DNA of 64,000 nucleotides from Polyodon spathula (GCF_017654505.1 NC_054537.1:63609145-63673144); one strand, 5' to 3'; shown: positions 35,051-47,419, counted from the first letter of the stretch. Notes: a model not told the origin generated them from the sequence alone. Program-made: numbers and translations.

Positions 35051-36435
35051 GATATGATATTCTATATAAGATATTCTTTTAGAACTGTTTCTGTGATTTC
35101 TAGAAATATGAAGACTTCACTTTGAAACTCTTTCTGTAGCCTCTAAAAAGGCAGTTCACTTTTTGACCACTGGTCATGTGTGTTCGAAGGTGTGAAAATC
35201 ATCACTTTACTTGGCGTTGGCAGAATACTCTTCATAATTTCTATAAACATGCCTTTTGAATGCATTGTACTTAGTGAATTCATGCTTGCAAGTGAATTCA
35301 TGCTTGCAAACTGATAAACCACATGAAAAGGTTGTTGCATGTGCTTCACTTTTATAAAATCTACAGTGCTCTACATAAGTTTTGAAGGTCTGAAAGGATA
35401 CCTTACAATATTTATATGTAAACATCGTATGTATATAATTGTGTAGGCTTGTTCCATTGCAAATTAAATATATTTGGAAAATGAGGTAAAAAACGCATCT
35501 CTCTCCATACTGATTAAATAAAGCAGGGGTGCCCAGTTCTCAATGTAGTGAAAAACACGACTGTCTCGCATTTAAGTTACGTTTTTAATTTGTACGTATC
35601 TCATACATTAATCAGCATATAAAGGGTTAATCCTAAAAGCAACACAAACTTGCTTCACTTTCTTTAGTTAATATGGAGAGAGGTGCTTTTCTGAAGTCTT
35701 TCTGGCTCGCTCTGTTACATTACTGCAGGGGAGACTAAATTAAAACATTTAAAAAAAAAAAAAAAGTGACGGAGACTTAATTCATCTTGACTAGGCTCGT
35801 GGAAAACAATTGAATTGTTCAGCGCTCAGATGAGTTTGATACTTAACAGGATTAAATTTACATTTTTAACAAAAACACTTTAGATTCAAGGCCTGAAATT
35901 CATCACTGTTCATTCATTGCATCTAAAATACAAGTTAAACATCGAAAAGGCAAGTCTATGTATGTACATTATGATCCAGCAGTCTGCGTATTGGCATTAT
36001 TTGCTTACTCAGCCAATGTGAAAAATTATTATACTTGTAGCTAACACAAAATATACTCTGTATAGGTGAAACTTTTTCAGCTTTTTGCATTAGCAAAAAA
36101 AAAAAAAAAATTCTTTACATTAATTTGGATTCTTATAAAATGTATAGCTTGGACAAATATTGCGGAGTTACTGCAACGGGTTTTTTTCTAACGGGTTCAT
36201 ATGAAATTCAGGGGATATTTTGAAAAATGGTTGTGTACATTAAAAAAACAAAAACTTACGGATAATTTCAGTAAAATTAAATTATTTCTTATTTTTATTT
36301 TTACGCCATTTTTCACATTATTTAATGTTTTTTCTTAACCATACAGTAAATACGTTTTTTAACATTGAAAAATGACGGGTAATTACACGTTATTTTAAAG
36401 TGTATCTATCGATTTATCTATCTATCTACATATGA
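35051..36435. other. intergenic, nothing recognised
   Basis: Mixed AT-rich sequence. At 35275-35300 the unit gtgaattcatgcttgcaa is doubled. No gene or element was recognised. Confidence 0.4.
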
Positions 36436-36439
36436 CAGT

Positions 36440-36690
36440 AAATTGTGTCATTGGCTGTGTTTGCTCCCTCCCTTCCTCTTTCTGTATTTTATCAAATACT
36501 GCCTCAGCAGCACCTTTCATCCACAATGTCTCCCACATTGAAAGGTGCTGCTTATTGTAAAAGAGAGTTACGGATCTACAGCATTTTAAATCCATTACGG
36601 CAGCTCTAAAATGCAAATCCAATGTGGGAGAAAAATCAGGCACCGAGGTTGACAAATTAGATTACAGTCCAATTGCCAGCGGATAATGTA
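36440..36690. promoter_or_regulatory. candidate conserved non-coding block with stem-loop
   Basis: Repeat-free sequence containing an inverted repeat: agcagcacctttca (36506-36519) pairs with tgaaaggtgctgct (36539-36552), and the inner caatgt/acattg also pair. An octamer-like atgcaaat sits at 36611-36618. The texture resembles conserved enhancers, but function is not shown. Confidence 0.35.
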
Positions 36691-36908
36691 CTAAAAGCTT
36701 TCCCACTTAGTGTAACATCTTACTGAAAATTATTCACACATTGGGGGCTACGGTATACTCTGGTTGGAGACACTTCTTAAGGACACACGTTCATTAACAA
36801 ATTAGAACACTCGGTTCAGGCCCTGTCTCTTAAGAAACAACATAGTGTAGTGTAGGCCCTACCTATCCGCAACGCAAATCACTCGTTTTCCTTATATTAA
36901 TACAATTG

Positions 36909-36910
<2 letters not shown>

Positions 36911-36953
<43 letters not shown>
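36911..36953. repeat. (ATT)n microsatellite
   Basis: About 14 triplets. The following 200 bases are AT-only rich and partly palindromic. Confidence 0.9.
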
Positions 36954-37435
36954 GAATTATTAGTTATTAATAATATAATAATAATATATAAATATTACCA
37001 ATAATAACAATGTAAATCTGTTTGGTGGCCCTTTTATATTTACGCTTTTGCGAAAAATACATTAATGGTATCACCATATAATAATAATATATATTATAAT
37101 AATAATTATAAAAAATAATAATTATTAATTATTATATATTATTATATGATGACTACACTGCGTTTGTATGTTATTAGCAATACCATCTTGCAACTATAAA
37201 TATATAGTCTAATTTCTGTAAGCATTGCTTACATTGTGAGATATAGGGATTGTTATCTGTCATAATTTCTCCATTAAAAGTTATCTTATTTGTAAAAAAA
37301 AATTCCGGGTTATAAAAAGTTACCAGACAGATGGATAAATAGACAGACAGATTTTATATTGTAAACAAAAAATGTATATATACATGACTGTGTAAAGGAC
37401 CGAGAATGAACTGCCGTCTCTAAATACATAAAAGG

Positions 37436-37499
37436 CCTGTTTGAACCGCATTGACAAGGTTGTCACACTAAAATACATAAAAGCCTGTTTGAACCGTAA
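37436..37499. repeat. short direct duplication
   Basis: The segment aaatacataaaagcctgtttgaaccg type appears twice, about 51 bases apart (around 37422-37449 and 37471-37496). It is a small local duplication. Confidence 0.6.
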
Positions 37500-37540
37500 C
37501 TGTTCCCACAGTGTGTCAACTATATATATCTTTATATACA

Positions 37541-37603
<63 letters not shown>

Positions 37604-37610
37604 TATATAT
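37541..37610. repeat. (TA)n microsatellite
   Basis: About 30 TA units with one interruption. Confidence 0.95.
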
Positions 37611-38179
37611 TTGATTAGATAAACAAAATAAATTTGTTTTATTATTTCAGAGATTAGATTGGTGCACCGTCTTTAAATAGCCTATAACCGGTTGCTTAAT
37701 TTAGAGCCTACTGTTTTACTGTTAATTTTGTTGTTACATCTTCTCCTTTCTTTTGTAATGTTGTTATTTGTTCTTCGTGTAGTTCTTTTGTGTTGTATTG
37801 AACATTATTCACATAGACTGCAATACCGTGAAGGTGGGTGGACGAGTTCGAGGTTTTTTTTTTTTTTTTTTTTCTTCTAATCATCTCTATTATCAAAAAG
37901 GGGTTTGTGGATGGCGCCACCAGAGCTTACCCTATTAGCACAAATACCAACTGTTCATTCAAGAGTGGCTATGTGCGTTAATACACCTGCATACTGAAAC
38001 TGTCACCTAGGCTACAACCTTACATTTCAGAACCATTTTCTCAATGGCACTTTACACTATCGTTTAGAATAGCAACTCTTATTTGTTTGCGACTACACTA
38101 ATTGTAGGCTGTAATCCTGAACAATATATTGGCACTCAAATATAGTTTAATGTTTAAACTTATATAATATATTTGCTTG

Positions 38180-38182
<3 letters not shown>

Positions 38183-38274
<92 letters not shown>
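38183..38274. repeat. (AT)n microsatellite
   Basis: About 46 uninterrupted AT units, the longest dinucleotide array in the window. Confidence 0.95.
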
Positions 38275-38277
<3 letters not shown>

Positions 38278-38584
38278 ACAATACATTTAGTGATCTATTG
38301 TATAATCTTTCAATAACCTATATAAATCCATTACACGTCTCCATGTTATTCAATATGTATTTTTTCGATAAGGGTATATACATAATGTAAAACGAGTCTG
38401 TGTAACATAAATTGACAATTTATAATGTTCCTGAAGAACAACAAAATACCCCCCACCCATCATCGAAATAGAGAGAAAAAAAACGACCATGAAGCAAGAA
38501 GCTCGCGTTTTCAGCAAACGCGCTGGGTTAAATGACACCCAGCTGTACGGAGTTTTCTCCCTGTGTGTGTGCCTTTGAGTACGT

Positions 38585-38755
38585 GAAAGAAGCTACAGGC
38601 TGATTGAATTGAACCTCCTGCTAATGCTGGGGTAATGAAATGGCTGTTGCATTTGTGACTGACGCCTGATCTCTTTTCCAAGACAGACTTTATCTAATTA
38701 AAACCAGTGTACAGAACTCTCATGGGGCTCGTACATTAGGCGCAGGGCCATAAAC
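38585..38755. promoter_or_regulatory. candidate conserved non-coding element
   Basis: Repeat-free block with features typical of developmental enhancers: ctgctaatgctggggtaatg, atctaattaaaacc and several ATTA/TAAT cores. It is abruptly followed by a 31-base T run. It lies about 19.5 kb upstream of TBX20. Inference only. Confidence 0.38.

Positions 38756-38756
<1 letters not shown>

Positions 38757-38787
<31 letters not shown>
38757..38787. repeat. 31-base T run
   Basis: T homopolymer followed by GTTT-rich sequence to about 38815. Confidence 0.95.
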
Positions 38788-38788
<1 letters not shown>

Positions 38789-38815
38789 TGTTTTGTTTGT
38801 TTTGTTTGTTTGTTT

Positions 38816-39743
38816 TAAATAAATTTCAAATTGACTGTTTTATATGCTAATGACACATAACAATAACCGATAGTGAAATGAGCGTTGGAAATTAAATAGT
38901 ACTTGCAACAAGTAAACAATATTACATTCATGCCTAATACGATTAAATTGCAATACATATGTATCTATTATATATACTACGGTACTTGTATAGTTTTGAA
39001 TTGGATTTAGCCTACACTGTCCGTATTGGTTAGCAGAATGTAACCCGATATTTCAGGTTGAGAGAGAAATAGAATATCTTTCTCCACCATACATAATTGT
39101 GGTAACATTATTAATAACATTTGTTATCATATCTTCGTAACGGCATAATTGCATGTCTTGCAAAACGTATGCTGCTGCTGTTGTATATATTAGGTGCTAA
39201 CAAACTAACAAAACTAACATTAACCTCAGTGGATGTTATATTATACACTAATGCTTTTGTATTTTCCTGCCTGGGACTTAAGCTTTCTTTATGTCTGTGA
39301 TCCATATTGCATACATTTGTGTTCTATATTCTCACTGGTTTCAATGTCAATTAAAATTATCATTAACAACAGTGATATTTAATTGTTATCACTCGAATGT
39401 GCTTTCTGTCATATGGTACAATGCAATAAGGCATACACAGTTTAACAAGCCTCATGCCCAGCTAAGAAAAAAGCCTACATAAAGTGCTCAGATAAGTTAT
39501 CTAATTCAATTCAAAGACAGGTTCACGTTAAAAAAATTAAATTGAAAATAAAGTTAGGAAATATCATCTTGCAATTAACAGGTTTTTAACAGGTTCCAAA
39601 TGTTTCAAATCTTTGCATATGATTCGTATAAAATTAGCTTTATGTTGTGTTTGTTTGTATAAGAACAATATAGGCTGTGTAATAACTGCAGACAGATGTG
39701 CACACTGATTATATTTCTCACATTTTGGCAGTTAAACAATGGG

Positions 39744-39746
<3 letters not shown>
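38816..39746. other. intergenic, nothing recognised
   Basis: AT-rich sequence with no gene or mobile-element signature. Confidence 0.45.

Positions 39747-39812
<66 letters not shown>
39747..39812. repeat. (AT)n microsatellite
   Basis: About 33 AT units. Confidence 0.95.
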
Positions 39813-39815
<3 letters not shown>

Positions 39816-40078
39816 GGCATTATAATTTATAATGAATTTTAAAGGGCAACGCCAATCACATTGAATATAAAAGTTTAAAAAAATAATGCAGTTCTGAAGT
39901 CTGCAAAACATAAAATATTATGTTTTTTAATTTTTTGCAATCTTTGTGGCCGAACATGTATTCAAGAAAAATAAAACTGTGTTTCGTTCTTCTCAGTGCT
40001 GTGAAAGACCAGATTGGAAATGTCCACTCCATATACATTTGGCTTGCTCCGCTCCTCTCACACTCTCTGTTCCCAACG

Positions 40079-40155
40079 CAGGTCCGGATTAATCAATATG
40101 CCAATAACAAAATACAGGTTAGCATAGGGCCCCCATGTCCTTTAATCCAGCCCTG
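40079..40155. mobile_element. 77-bp hAT-like MITE, family B (copy 2)
   Basis: The left end CAGGTCCGGATTAA and the right end, reverse-complemented to CAGGGCTGGATTAA, form a 14-base terminal inverted repeat with two mismatches. The centre (ggttagcatagggcccc) aligns with the fragment at 12266-12330. No clear target duplication was found, so the superfamily is tentative. Confidence 0.55.
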
Positions 40156-40629
40156 GCACACAGATTCAGATTTTTCACATGATTTTTCATTTACAAATAT
40201 ATGTGCACTGAGCATCCTGCAATCAAAAGAAGGAAAACACATCCTCTTAGTTTTTAATTTAGGTTGCTCTTTCTGTTGCCTAAACTATAATATTTATTCT
40301 GACATCATCTTCCACCCCATGCCTCTGTCATCTCTCAAGTAAACTGAAAACTGAAAGACATGTTATAAAATAGGAGGCTTGCTTCTAAAGGTTTCCATTT
40401 GAGATATGTTAAAGGTCTCCACAGCAAGTGATTTAAACGAGACGTGATTCAAGCTGCAACACATCGAACTGGGACTCAAATGAGTGTCCAATGTGTTCCT
40501 GTAGTAATGATAAACTGATGTAAATAAAGAAAAAAATTAAATTAATGAAATATCATTGGGGTTCTGTAGGAAGTTATGCTTGCATTTTGTTATGAAATGG
40601 TTCCCAATACTGTTATTAGTGTATTTACA

Positions 40630-41060
40630 GGAATCAAGGTCTGTGTGGGGTTGACAAGCATGGCGAAGCTGTGTAGGAAGCTCTCAGTTCATAAGACTAA
40701 TTAGATGGGATTCATGCTGGGTTGTTCTTTTTGATGCTGCTCCTTGTGCTAATTGCCACGTCCTTCCCCAGAAGAGCAAGGTTAAGTTCAGATGTACCAC
40801 AGTCTTGTTCCTTTTTAGCTTTCCTGACACTAGAGCTGATGGGAGCTGACAGGGAACAGATTGGGAGGCACTTATTCTACTGATTGAGGTATTTACATTT
40901 AGCAGGTCAAGTCATTCCTAAGAACTTCCTTTTTTTAATAGATCTGGCTCATTTAAAGGGAGATATCTCACATTTTACATTATTTATCTAAGGAGCTGGG
41001 TTTAGAAATCCCTGGAGAAAATAACCCAAATTAACAGCACTGAGTTGTTTTTCAGTGATC
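40630..41060. promoter_or_regulatory. candidate conserved non-coding block
   Basis: Repeat-free sequence of moderate GC with gactaattagatgggattc, ctccttgtgctaattgcc and gagctgatgggagctgacag. It has the appearance of regulatory DNA. No alignment was possible here. Confidence 0.3.
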
Positions 41061-41518
41061 CTACTGATTCACAAAAGGCTCATAACATTACTGATTTTAA
41101 GGGTATTTCTTTACAAAGTAAAATATTAGGGCCCCATTTTCCATTGTGTTTTATGATAAGGATTACCTTATTTAATTTAGAAAGGTACAAACAAAGTGAT
41201 GCTATAATTACCCTTTTATGATTACACCTGCTTCTTAACTTCCCTTTATTCTTTCATTATTTGTTGTATTTCATGTCCCTTATTACGGGGAAAGTAGAAA
41301 ATCCAGTGGACACAGGGACATTTTTTTAAAGGTACAGGCTAACCATAAAGAAAGACCTACATTTATATTCCAGTTCATGGGGTGTAAGGATAAGGCAAAA
41401 GAAGCAGAAAGGAGCAGTTAGTAGGAAAGATGCCGGCTAGAAAGGACTGGACTTAGGATAGAGGAGCGGGCGAGGCCCTGACTCTAGTAGCAGACCAGTA
41501 GAGCTGGACATGTAAACT

Positions 41519-41742
41519 AGGATAGAAAGTGGTCACTGACTGAGGGCGATGATGCCAACACAACCCAGGGGCAGAGGACCCAGCAACTGAAACAGGATAG
41601 AAAGATAGACACTGATTGAGGGCGGCAATGCTGACACATCTCAGGGGCGAACCCAGCGACCGGAGACAGGATACAAAAGTAGTCGCTGACTGAGGGCGGC
41701 GAAGCCGACACAACCTAGGGGCAAAGGACCCAGCAACCAAAA
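41519..41742. repeat. 75-bp minisatellite, three units
   Basis: Units begin at 41519, 41594 and 41668 with aggata(g/c)aaa, each containing gactgagggcg or gattgagggcg and then ggaccc or gaaccc with cagc. They are imperfect copies about 74-75 bases long, in a GC-rich stretch next to the second DIRS-type copy. Confidence 0.85.
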
Positions 41743-41889
41743 ACACATACGAGGGTTATGACTCAGGGAGCTGACTCGACCCTTGGGAGGAAGACAGTCC
41801 CGGTAGACCGGGACACGAAAGGAAATAGAGAGAGAGAGAGAGGTACCCAGCAGCTGAGACTTCTGTAAAGGGGTGCTCGTTAGACCCCA

Positions 41890-43085
41890 ATTGGTCAAGA
41901 CTTCACGCTGCCTGGGACCTGAGATAAGGACAAGGCATAGTAGTTAATATAGGACACGAGCACGGAGTAGCCACATCCCGAAAGTAAGGCAGAGTATAGA
42001 ACAGATCCTCGAGTGCCTCCTCGTGAAATCTCCCACACTGTGAGACAAACAAAAGACAGAAAATGCCAGCTCATAACATAAACAAAAGACCAGAAGGACA
42101 AATGGGACAAACAGAGGGATGGTTAGTAATTTAGTAGGATGTGACTATGTGTATACCTGCTGCTCAGTGGAGAGGAAAAAAACCCCTTGAGGTTGATTAG
42201 GGGAAAACCTCTGGTGGCCCCGGCAAACAGGAAGCTCCCACTCCAGGCATTCTAGCAATTTTAAAATGAGCAGCAACTATATCAGCTGAGGATGAATGAA
42301 TGTAGGAATCCACCGCAGAGGAGGACCAGCTCCCCCACATTCATGATCTGGCTGTGATTGATGTTGGCTCTTGCTGAGGAGGCAACTGCGCCTATATGGA
42401 ACGAGGCGGAAGGCCTGCTCTGGAGGCGAGGGTGGAAAGGTGGGTTGAGAACCAATGACGAGTGATGATAGGAGTGAGCGGAATCAATGAACAGAGGGTC
42501 TGGGAGGGCACGGTTTCCTACCGGGGAGATATCTTGATGTTGAAAAGGGAGGATAGGGGACTTGATATTTGACCGCTGAATGAATTGACCATGCTGAAAT
42601 TGGTTCGTCTTGGAGATATGCAGCCAAATGATTAAGTAAGCATCGAAGCCAGCCGAGAGTTAGATGATCTCCATAGGTAGATCCTTGTAGGGGGAGAAGC
42701 TGCCTTTTCGAAGAGTGGAAACGAGCAAATGGAGAATATCTGTTGCTATAGACAGACAGGAAGGTGAGGCAGGGGGAAAACTGTTAAGAATCCCATGGAG
42801 GGTCAGGCGAACTCCTGGTATTGAGAGAATGGAAGGAGATAAAGAGAATCCCTAGCATAGACAATGAGAGCTAGGATCTGGTTTTGATTGAAAGAATATG
42901 ATTATTCGATTCTGGGTGCAGAAGGTTGAAAACACTGAGCAGGCTGTAGAATAGGAAGCTCTTGAAAAAGGGGTGAGGGCTGCAGACATGTAACGCTGAG
43001 AAAATTGAAGGAGGTTACCGAGAGTGGGATTCAGTCAAATAGCTGCTGGAAAAGCTAGGGATTCTGGATGGGGGTTGTGGAAGCA
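41890..43085 (-). mobile_element. DIRS-type retrotransposon, decayed copy 2
   Basis: The terminal part near 42130-42260 (cagtggagagg, aaaacctctggtggcc, cccactccaggcat) matches copy 1 at 32083-32206. Minus-strand sequence around 42420-42270 reads FHIGAVASSARANINHSQIM and, one frame over, SWSSSAVDSYIH: the tyrosine recombinase box with the catalytic Arg changed to His and a frameshift before the W and Y parts. The stretch 42840-43080 parallels the RT-recombinase junction of copy 1 (for example ctaggatctggttttgattg against ctagaattcagtcttgattg). Confidence 0.65.
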
Positions 43086-44215
43086 GATGGGACCAGCTGA
43101 TGGAACTTGGATACCGAAAGTAGAGTCAGAAAGAGAGCTGGAACTGAGGGCTCAGCTGGAGCTGAATGCACGTATGAATCGGCTGCTGGGGAAGCATGGC
43201 ACCTTTTGCACCCCATATTCTGGAAAAAGAGTAGAGAGATGAGTGCCGCCATTCTATGTGTATGTTAATTCAGGATCGATCAGTGGTTAGCTACTATCAT
43301 GTCTGTTTGAAATGGAAAAGGTGAACTTACATTCAGAGATTTGAGTTTTGCAACTCCAGTTATTCTCCTAATAATGGAACTCCTTAACTCAATCAAGACA
43401 GATTTCCAGTCTCGTACCACGTCTCTCACCATGTATTAATGCTGTAACATTTGAGAAGATGAGCGGACTTATGAATAGATGCTGAGGAAGTCAGGTGCCC
43501 CGTATTTTGATTAGATGGGAATTAGTGTTAGCCTTGATTGCGGAAATGTTGCTATGATCTGCATATTGGAGGAAAGCTGGAGCATTGGAAGCTCTGAAGA
43601 AGTGCAATTGCAGATTTAAACAGTAACTAAAGCAACTTTTGCATGCTGGAGGAGTGAGCATATCTGAAGAAGAATGGGAGATTTGCTGTAGTGAGGAGCG
43701 ATTAACAGTAGATGGCAGGACCTAATGAACAGTGCAGAGGTCTGAGGAAGTAAATGATGGAGTGCTGTCAGTAGTGTGCAGAGGCCTGCTAGAAAGCAGA
43801 GACCTGCTGAAGCAGTGTTCTGTAATAGTGAATGGTGGACTGCCATTGGTAGAGAGCGGTGGTCTGCTGCAGAGAGTAGGGATCTACAGAATGCGGTGGA
43901 TATTGATCTTTGAGTGTTAAGGCAGATTTAGAAGGAGACAGAGATGGGGCTGCTTGGGGCAGAGATGAAGAATGCAGAGGTCTGAGACCACTGCAAAACC
44001 AGAGAGGATGAAGAATACATTGCTCCGAGGCTTCTGCAAAACCTGTTGATTTAGTCGGGAGCAGTTTATGAGAGTATTGTCTATTGGGGGTAGGAGGACA
44101 TTGACTGGAACGTTGATAATCGTAGGACGTGGTCCCGTGTCTGACTGGTGGCTGGAGTTGATGAAATGATGACTTTGAAGATTGAAAGTGCTTTGATGAG
44201 TTGGTCAGTTTGGAG
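43086..44215. other. unassigned insert-like block between DIRS parts
   Basis: Purine-rich sequence with repeated modules such as gaggtctgagg, agcagagacctgc and gtctgctgcagagag. A minus-strand open frame of 163 codons (44280-43789) is rich in Ser, Gln and Pro and matches nothing I know. It may be diverged gag or a foreign insertion. Confidence 0.3.
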
Positions 44216-44420
44216 GTAAGCTGAAAGTTACCGATGGTAGATTCTGATGATCTCAAAAAGCAGCTGAGGTGTTGCTTCATGACCAGGTCCTTGAAGAGGG
44301 GAAGAGTTGAAATTGAAAAATGTCAGTTGATATAGATAGACAAAAGGTTGAGGCAGGAGGGGAACTCCTGAGAATCCCTCGGAGTGATGACGAACTGCAC
44401 GAATGGATAGAAAAGTTGGA
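44216..44420 (-). mobile_element. DIRS-related fragment (recombinase N-terminal region)
   Basis: aaaaagcagctgaggtgttg followed by catgaccaggtccttgaag parallels copy 1 near 32720-32755 (catgacgaggtcattgaagg). The segment ttgaggcaggaggggaactc then parallels 42763-42784. It is a displaced or duplicated part of the same family. Confidence 0.5.
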
Positions 44421-44639
44421 TTGTGCGAGGTTCACAGCGATAGTAAACCAGCTTAAAAACTGTATATAGAACTTGTGGTGTTATACTGCCATCTAGGGGT
44501 TGATTGGAATTACACCATTGGCTTGAGTGAAGCAGGGTAGAATATGTTTGGTTATTGTGATTAAAATCCTTGTCTATGTAGAACAACAATTGTGTATTAT
44601 TTTTAGATTTTAATAAATATACTCGATACATGTTTTAGG

Positions 44640-45430
44640 ACAGTTTGTCATGTATATGAATAAGTTAACGCAGTATTTAGATGTCACGATTCGGCGAGTT
44701 GAATGCGCCCTCACAGGTTGTGAAAGTGCAGCAACAGGAAGCCAGAAGATTGCAGTACTGAGGCACGGAGGTCGTAGTGCCTGCTGAAGCTACCTCGTCA
44801 CCATGACAACTTACCACTCCCCACAGTCTCTTAATGAGGACGTTGCCGTGGTAACCATAGTTTGAGAGGCGCTGGTGGAAAAGTTGCAGTACACTATACA
44901 GCAATGTCGTTGGAACATGTTGTGACCAGTCTAAATCATGATCCTCCACAGGTTGATTATGAAAAGGGCTGGATAGGTATTTTAAAACGTTGAACGTAGC
45001 TGATGGAAATCGAGGGCAGGATCTTCTGAAGGAACGATAAATTGTGCTGGCTCTTGGAGAGGGAAATGGCACTTGATTGCAAGCTAGGAGTAAAGAAAGA
45101 TTCAGCTGATATTGCTTTGTGGTAGATTTAAATAGAGGAGCTATGGCAAGGCAATCACTGACGATGGGAATGTCGATGTCTTGTCGAAGGAGCTTTGAAA
45201 ATTTTAGTGGAGGGTCAGTCTTTCTAATAAAGACACAGACATGTTGAGTAATGAAGCTGCGCTTTGGACGGTGCTGTTGTTGGGCTGGAGGCTGGATGGA
45301 GCAGGAAAGACTAATGTTGGAGTTCCTGCAGCTAAATAGAGAAGCTGAACGAGAAAAATCACCAGAGCAGGTAGGAAAATAATTGATAATAACTTGGGAG
45401 AGCAGAGAAGTAACCTGCAGTGAAAGGAAA
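44640..45430 (-). other. unassigned coding-like stretch, minus strand
   Basis: A 131-codon frame (45072-44677) and, upstream in another frame, segments such as ITQHVCVFIRKTDPPLKFSK and LLRQDIDIPIVSDCLAIAPL read like decayed protein. No family is recognised. It probably belongs to a mobile element, given the neighbours. Confidence 0.3.
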
Positions 45431-46149
45431 CAAAAAGTTTAGATATTAGCGGTGAAGCACGAAATGACGCTGTTTGCTACAAAAACGAAGCGTCAGATAG
45501 CGAAGGTGCAAGTGATCAGGGCTTAAATAGAAAATAGGTACTAATTGACAGGAAATTAGAAGCCCCCCCAAACTACGGTAGCTAATATTTTATATAGTAC
45601 ACAAGACAAATAAATAATACTTCATTTGAATAAATAAAACATACATTTGTTAAGGGTAATGGTCAGTCTATGTTTTCGATTTCACACATAAATAAGTGAT
45701 CTGCTAGATGATATAGCAGTAGATCATTAACAATATAAATGTACTTGTTCATATACTGTAGGTGTTGACCAAACATTCCAAATGCTGTGTTTTTATTCAC
45801 TGCACAATTATGCAAAGTTTAGAGTTTAGGACCAGGTAATGTTTCTAAATGTGACTTTAGGTGAAACTAGACGTGTCAAAAGCACAGCATTCTGATCGCT
45901 TGACAAAGAAGTTCACCTGCCCAAACACGAATGTAGCAGTGATCCCCATTATGATGGAATGTCGTTCTTAAAAACACTTTAGCACCTGCATCATCATTCA
46001 TCAAGTTCTGCATACCAACAGCACTAGAATCTAATCAATGCTGGTGTATACAGACACAAGTGTGATCTGCTAGACCTATGAGTTAATGAAATTACCTTCA
46101 AGCTTACATTTTGCATCTACAAGAATAAAACCCTCCGCAAGTTATGCTG
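45431..46149. other. intergenic, nothing recognised
   Basis: Mixed sequence without a recognisable gene or repeat. Confidence 0.45.
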
Positions 46150-46420
46150 TGTGTCTGACCAGATGGGCTGTTTCCTAATATCAGCAGTACCACTGCCCTC
46201 CAAATTAATCTACTGAATAACTAAGAGCAATCACTTTAGATTATTTTATAAGTCTGTTTCCTCAAAAGATGTGGCAAGAATTCAGCTTGTTTGATCTATT
46301 CTCAGTGTTTTAATGTAATTAGACTATTAAATTCCATTCAGCTTGGAGCAACTGTTGAAAGCATAGTTGCTTTCATTACGCTATGCTTTATCATGACATA
46401 GGAGTCGAAATAGAACATAT
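46150..46420. promoter_or_regulatory. candidate conserved non-coding block
   Basis: AT-rich but complex, repeat-free sequence with caaattaatctactgaataa, gtgttttaatgtaattagac and gagcaactgttgaaagc. The texture is like developmental CNEs. About 27 kb upstream of TBX20. Inference. Confidence 0.3.
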
Positions 46421-47336
46421 ACTTTTTTTTAATTAGTATAGTACTGTAAAGGAACACAAGTCCTAAGTAACAGTAAAAACATTAATCAAGATGATATCAA
46501 ATGGGCTTCACTGTGCTTGGCTTTCCAAAGAGTGAACATACCAAGAGAAAGGTGTGACCACTTTATTGCCCTGAGAAAGGAGTAACGATATTTTGATTGT
46601 AACGTTAAGTTGAAACTTTTGAGTTTAATCCAAAAAATATGTCAACAATAACACCTGTTTATTTAAAGAGAAGATTTTCTAGATCTTGAAGCCAGTATTT
46701 GTACAATATATTACTCTTAATCTAATAAACAATATCAATACTACTAGTATGTGACAAAATTAAATGGCAACATTTGAATATAGAACAAGTGGCTTCTTCT
46801 GGCTAAGAAATCTTGTAGTTTTGTGTCATAGTACTTCTGCACCATTATGTGAAGATAAATGCAACCCTATTATTATTTTTACTAATAACTGTTTCACATA
46901 GCATTTGTGTTTTAATCATAATTGTGGTTGTCTTACTGCTCATGGAGCTCCTACGTGGCCCTTACTCCTGCTCTCAGGCCAAGTAGTTCATGTCTCCTCG
47001 TCTTTTGATTAAGACGCAAATACATACTATATTTTTTTTTAACAGAAAAGTAAAACCGTTTTTTTTTTTTTTTTTTTTTAAAGTAACTTAATTTTGCTTG
47101 TAGATCACTTGACATTTTGTATTCACTCTCCACGTCCAGACTGCTGAAAAAAAAGTGTGTAGCCTTGCTTGAGGGGCTTGGGCATCCTATTCACTTGGGC
47201 TGCTGGAAATTTAAAAACAAAATTGAGTTTTTGTCTTCCATCTTTTTTTTGGTTTCAAAAAACCGTCAATTCACTATTGGAGACACACAGGGGCTCTTAA
47301 AGGGAATGTTGAATCCTTATTGGTTGTAACCTTACT

Positions 47337-47356
47337 CCCCCCCCCCCCCCCCCCCC
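47337..47356. repeat. 20-base poly-C run
   Basis: C homopolymer. Confidence 0.95.
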
Positions 47357-47419
47357 ACTGTGCTTTGATTGGATGGACACATGGTTCGCTATTTGATGTG
47401 CATTAGCCCATGCATGATA

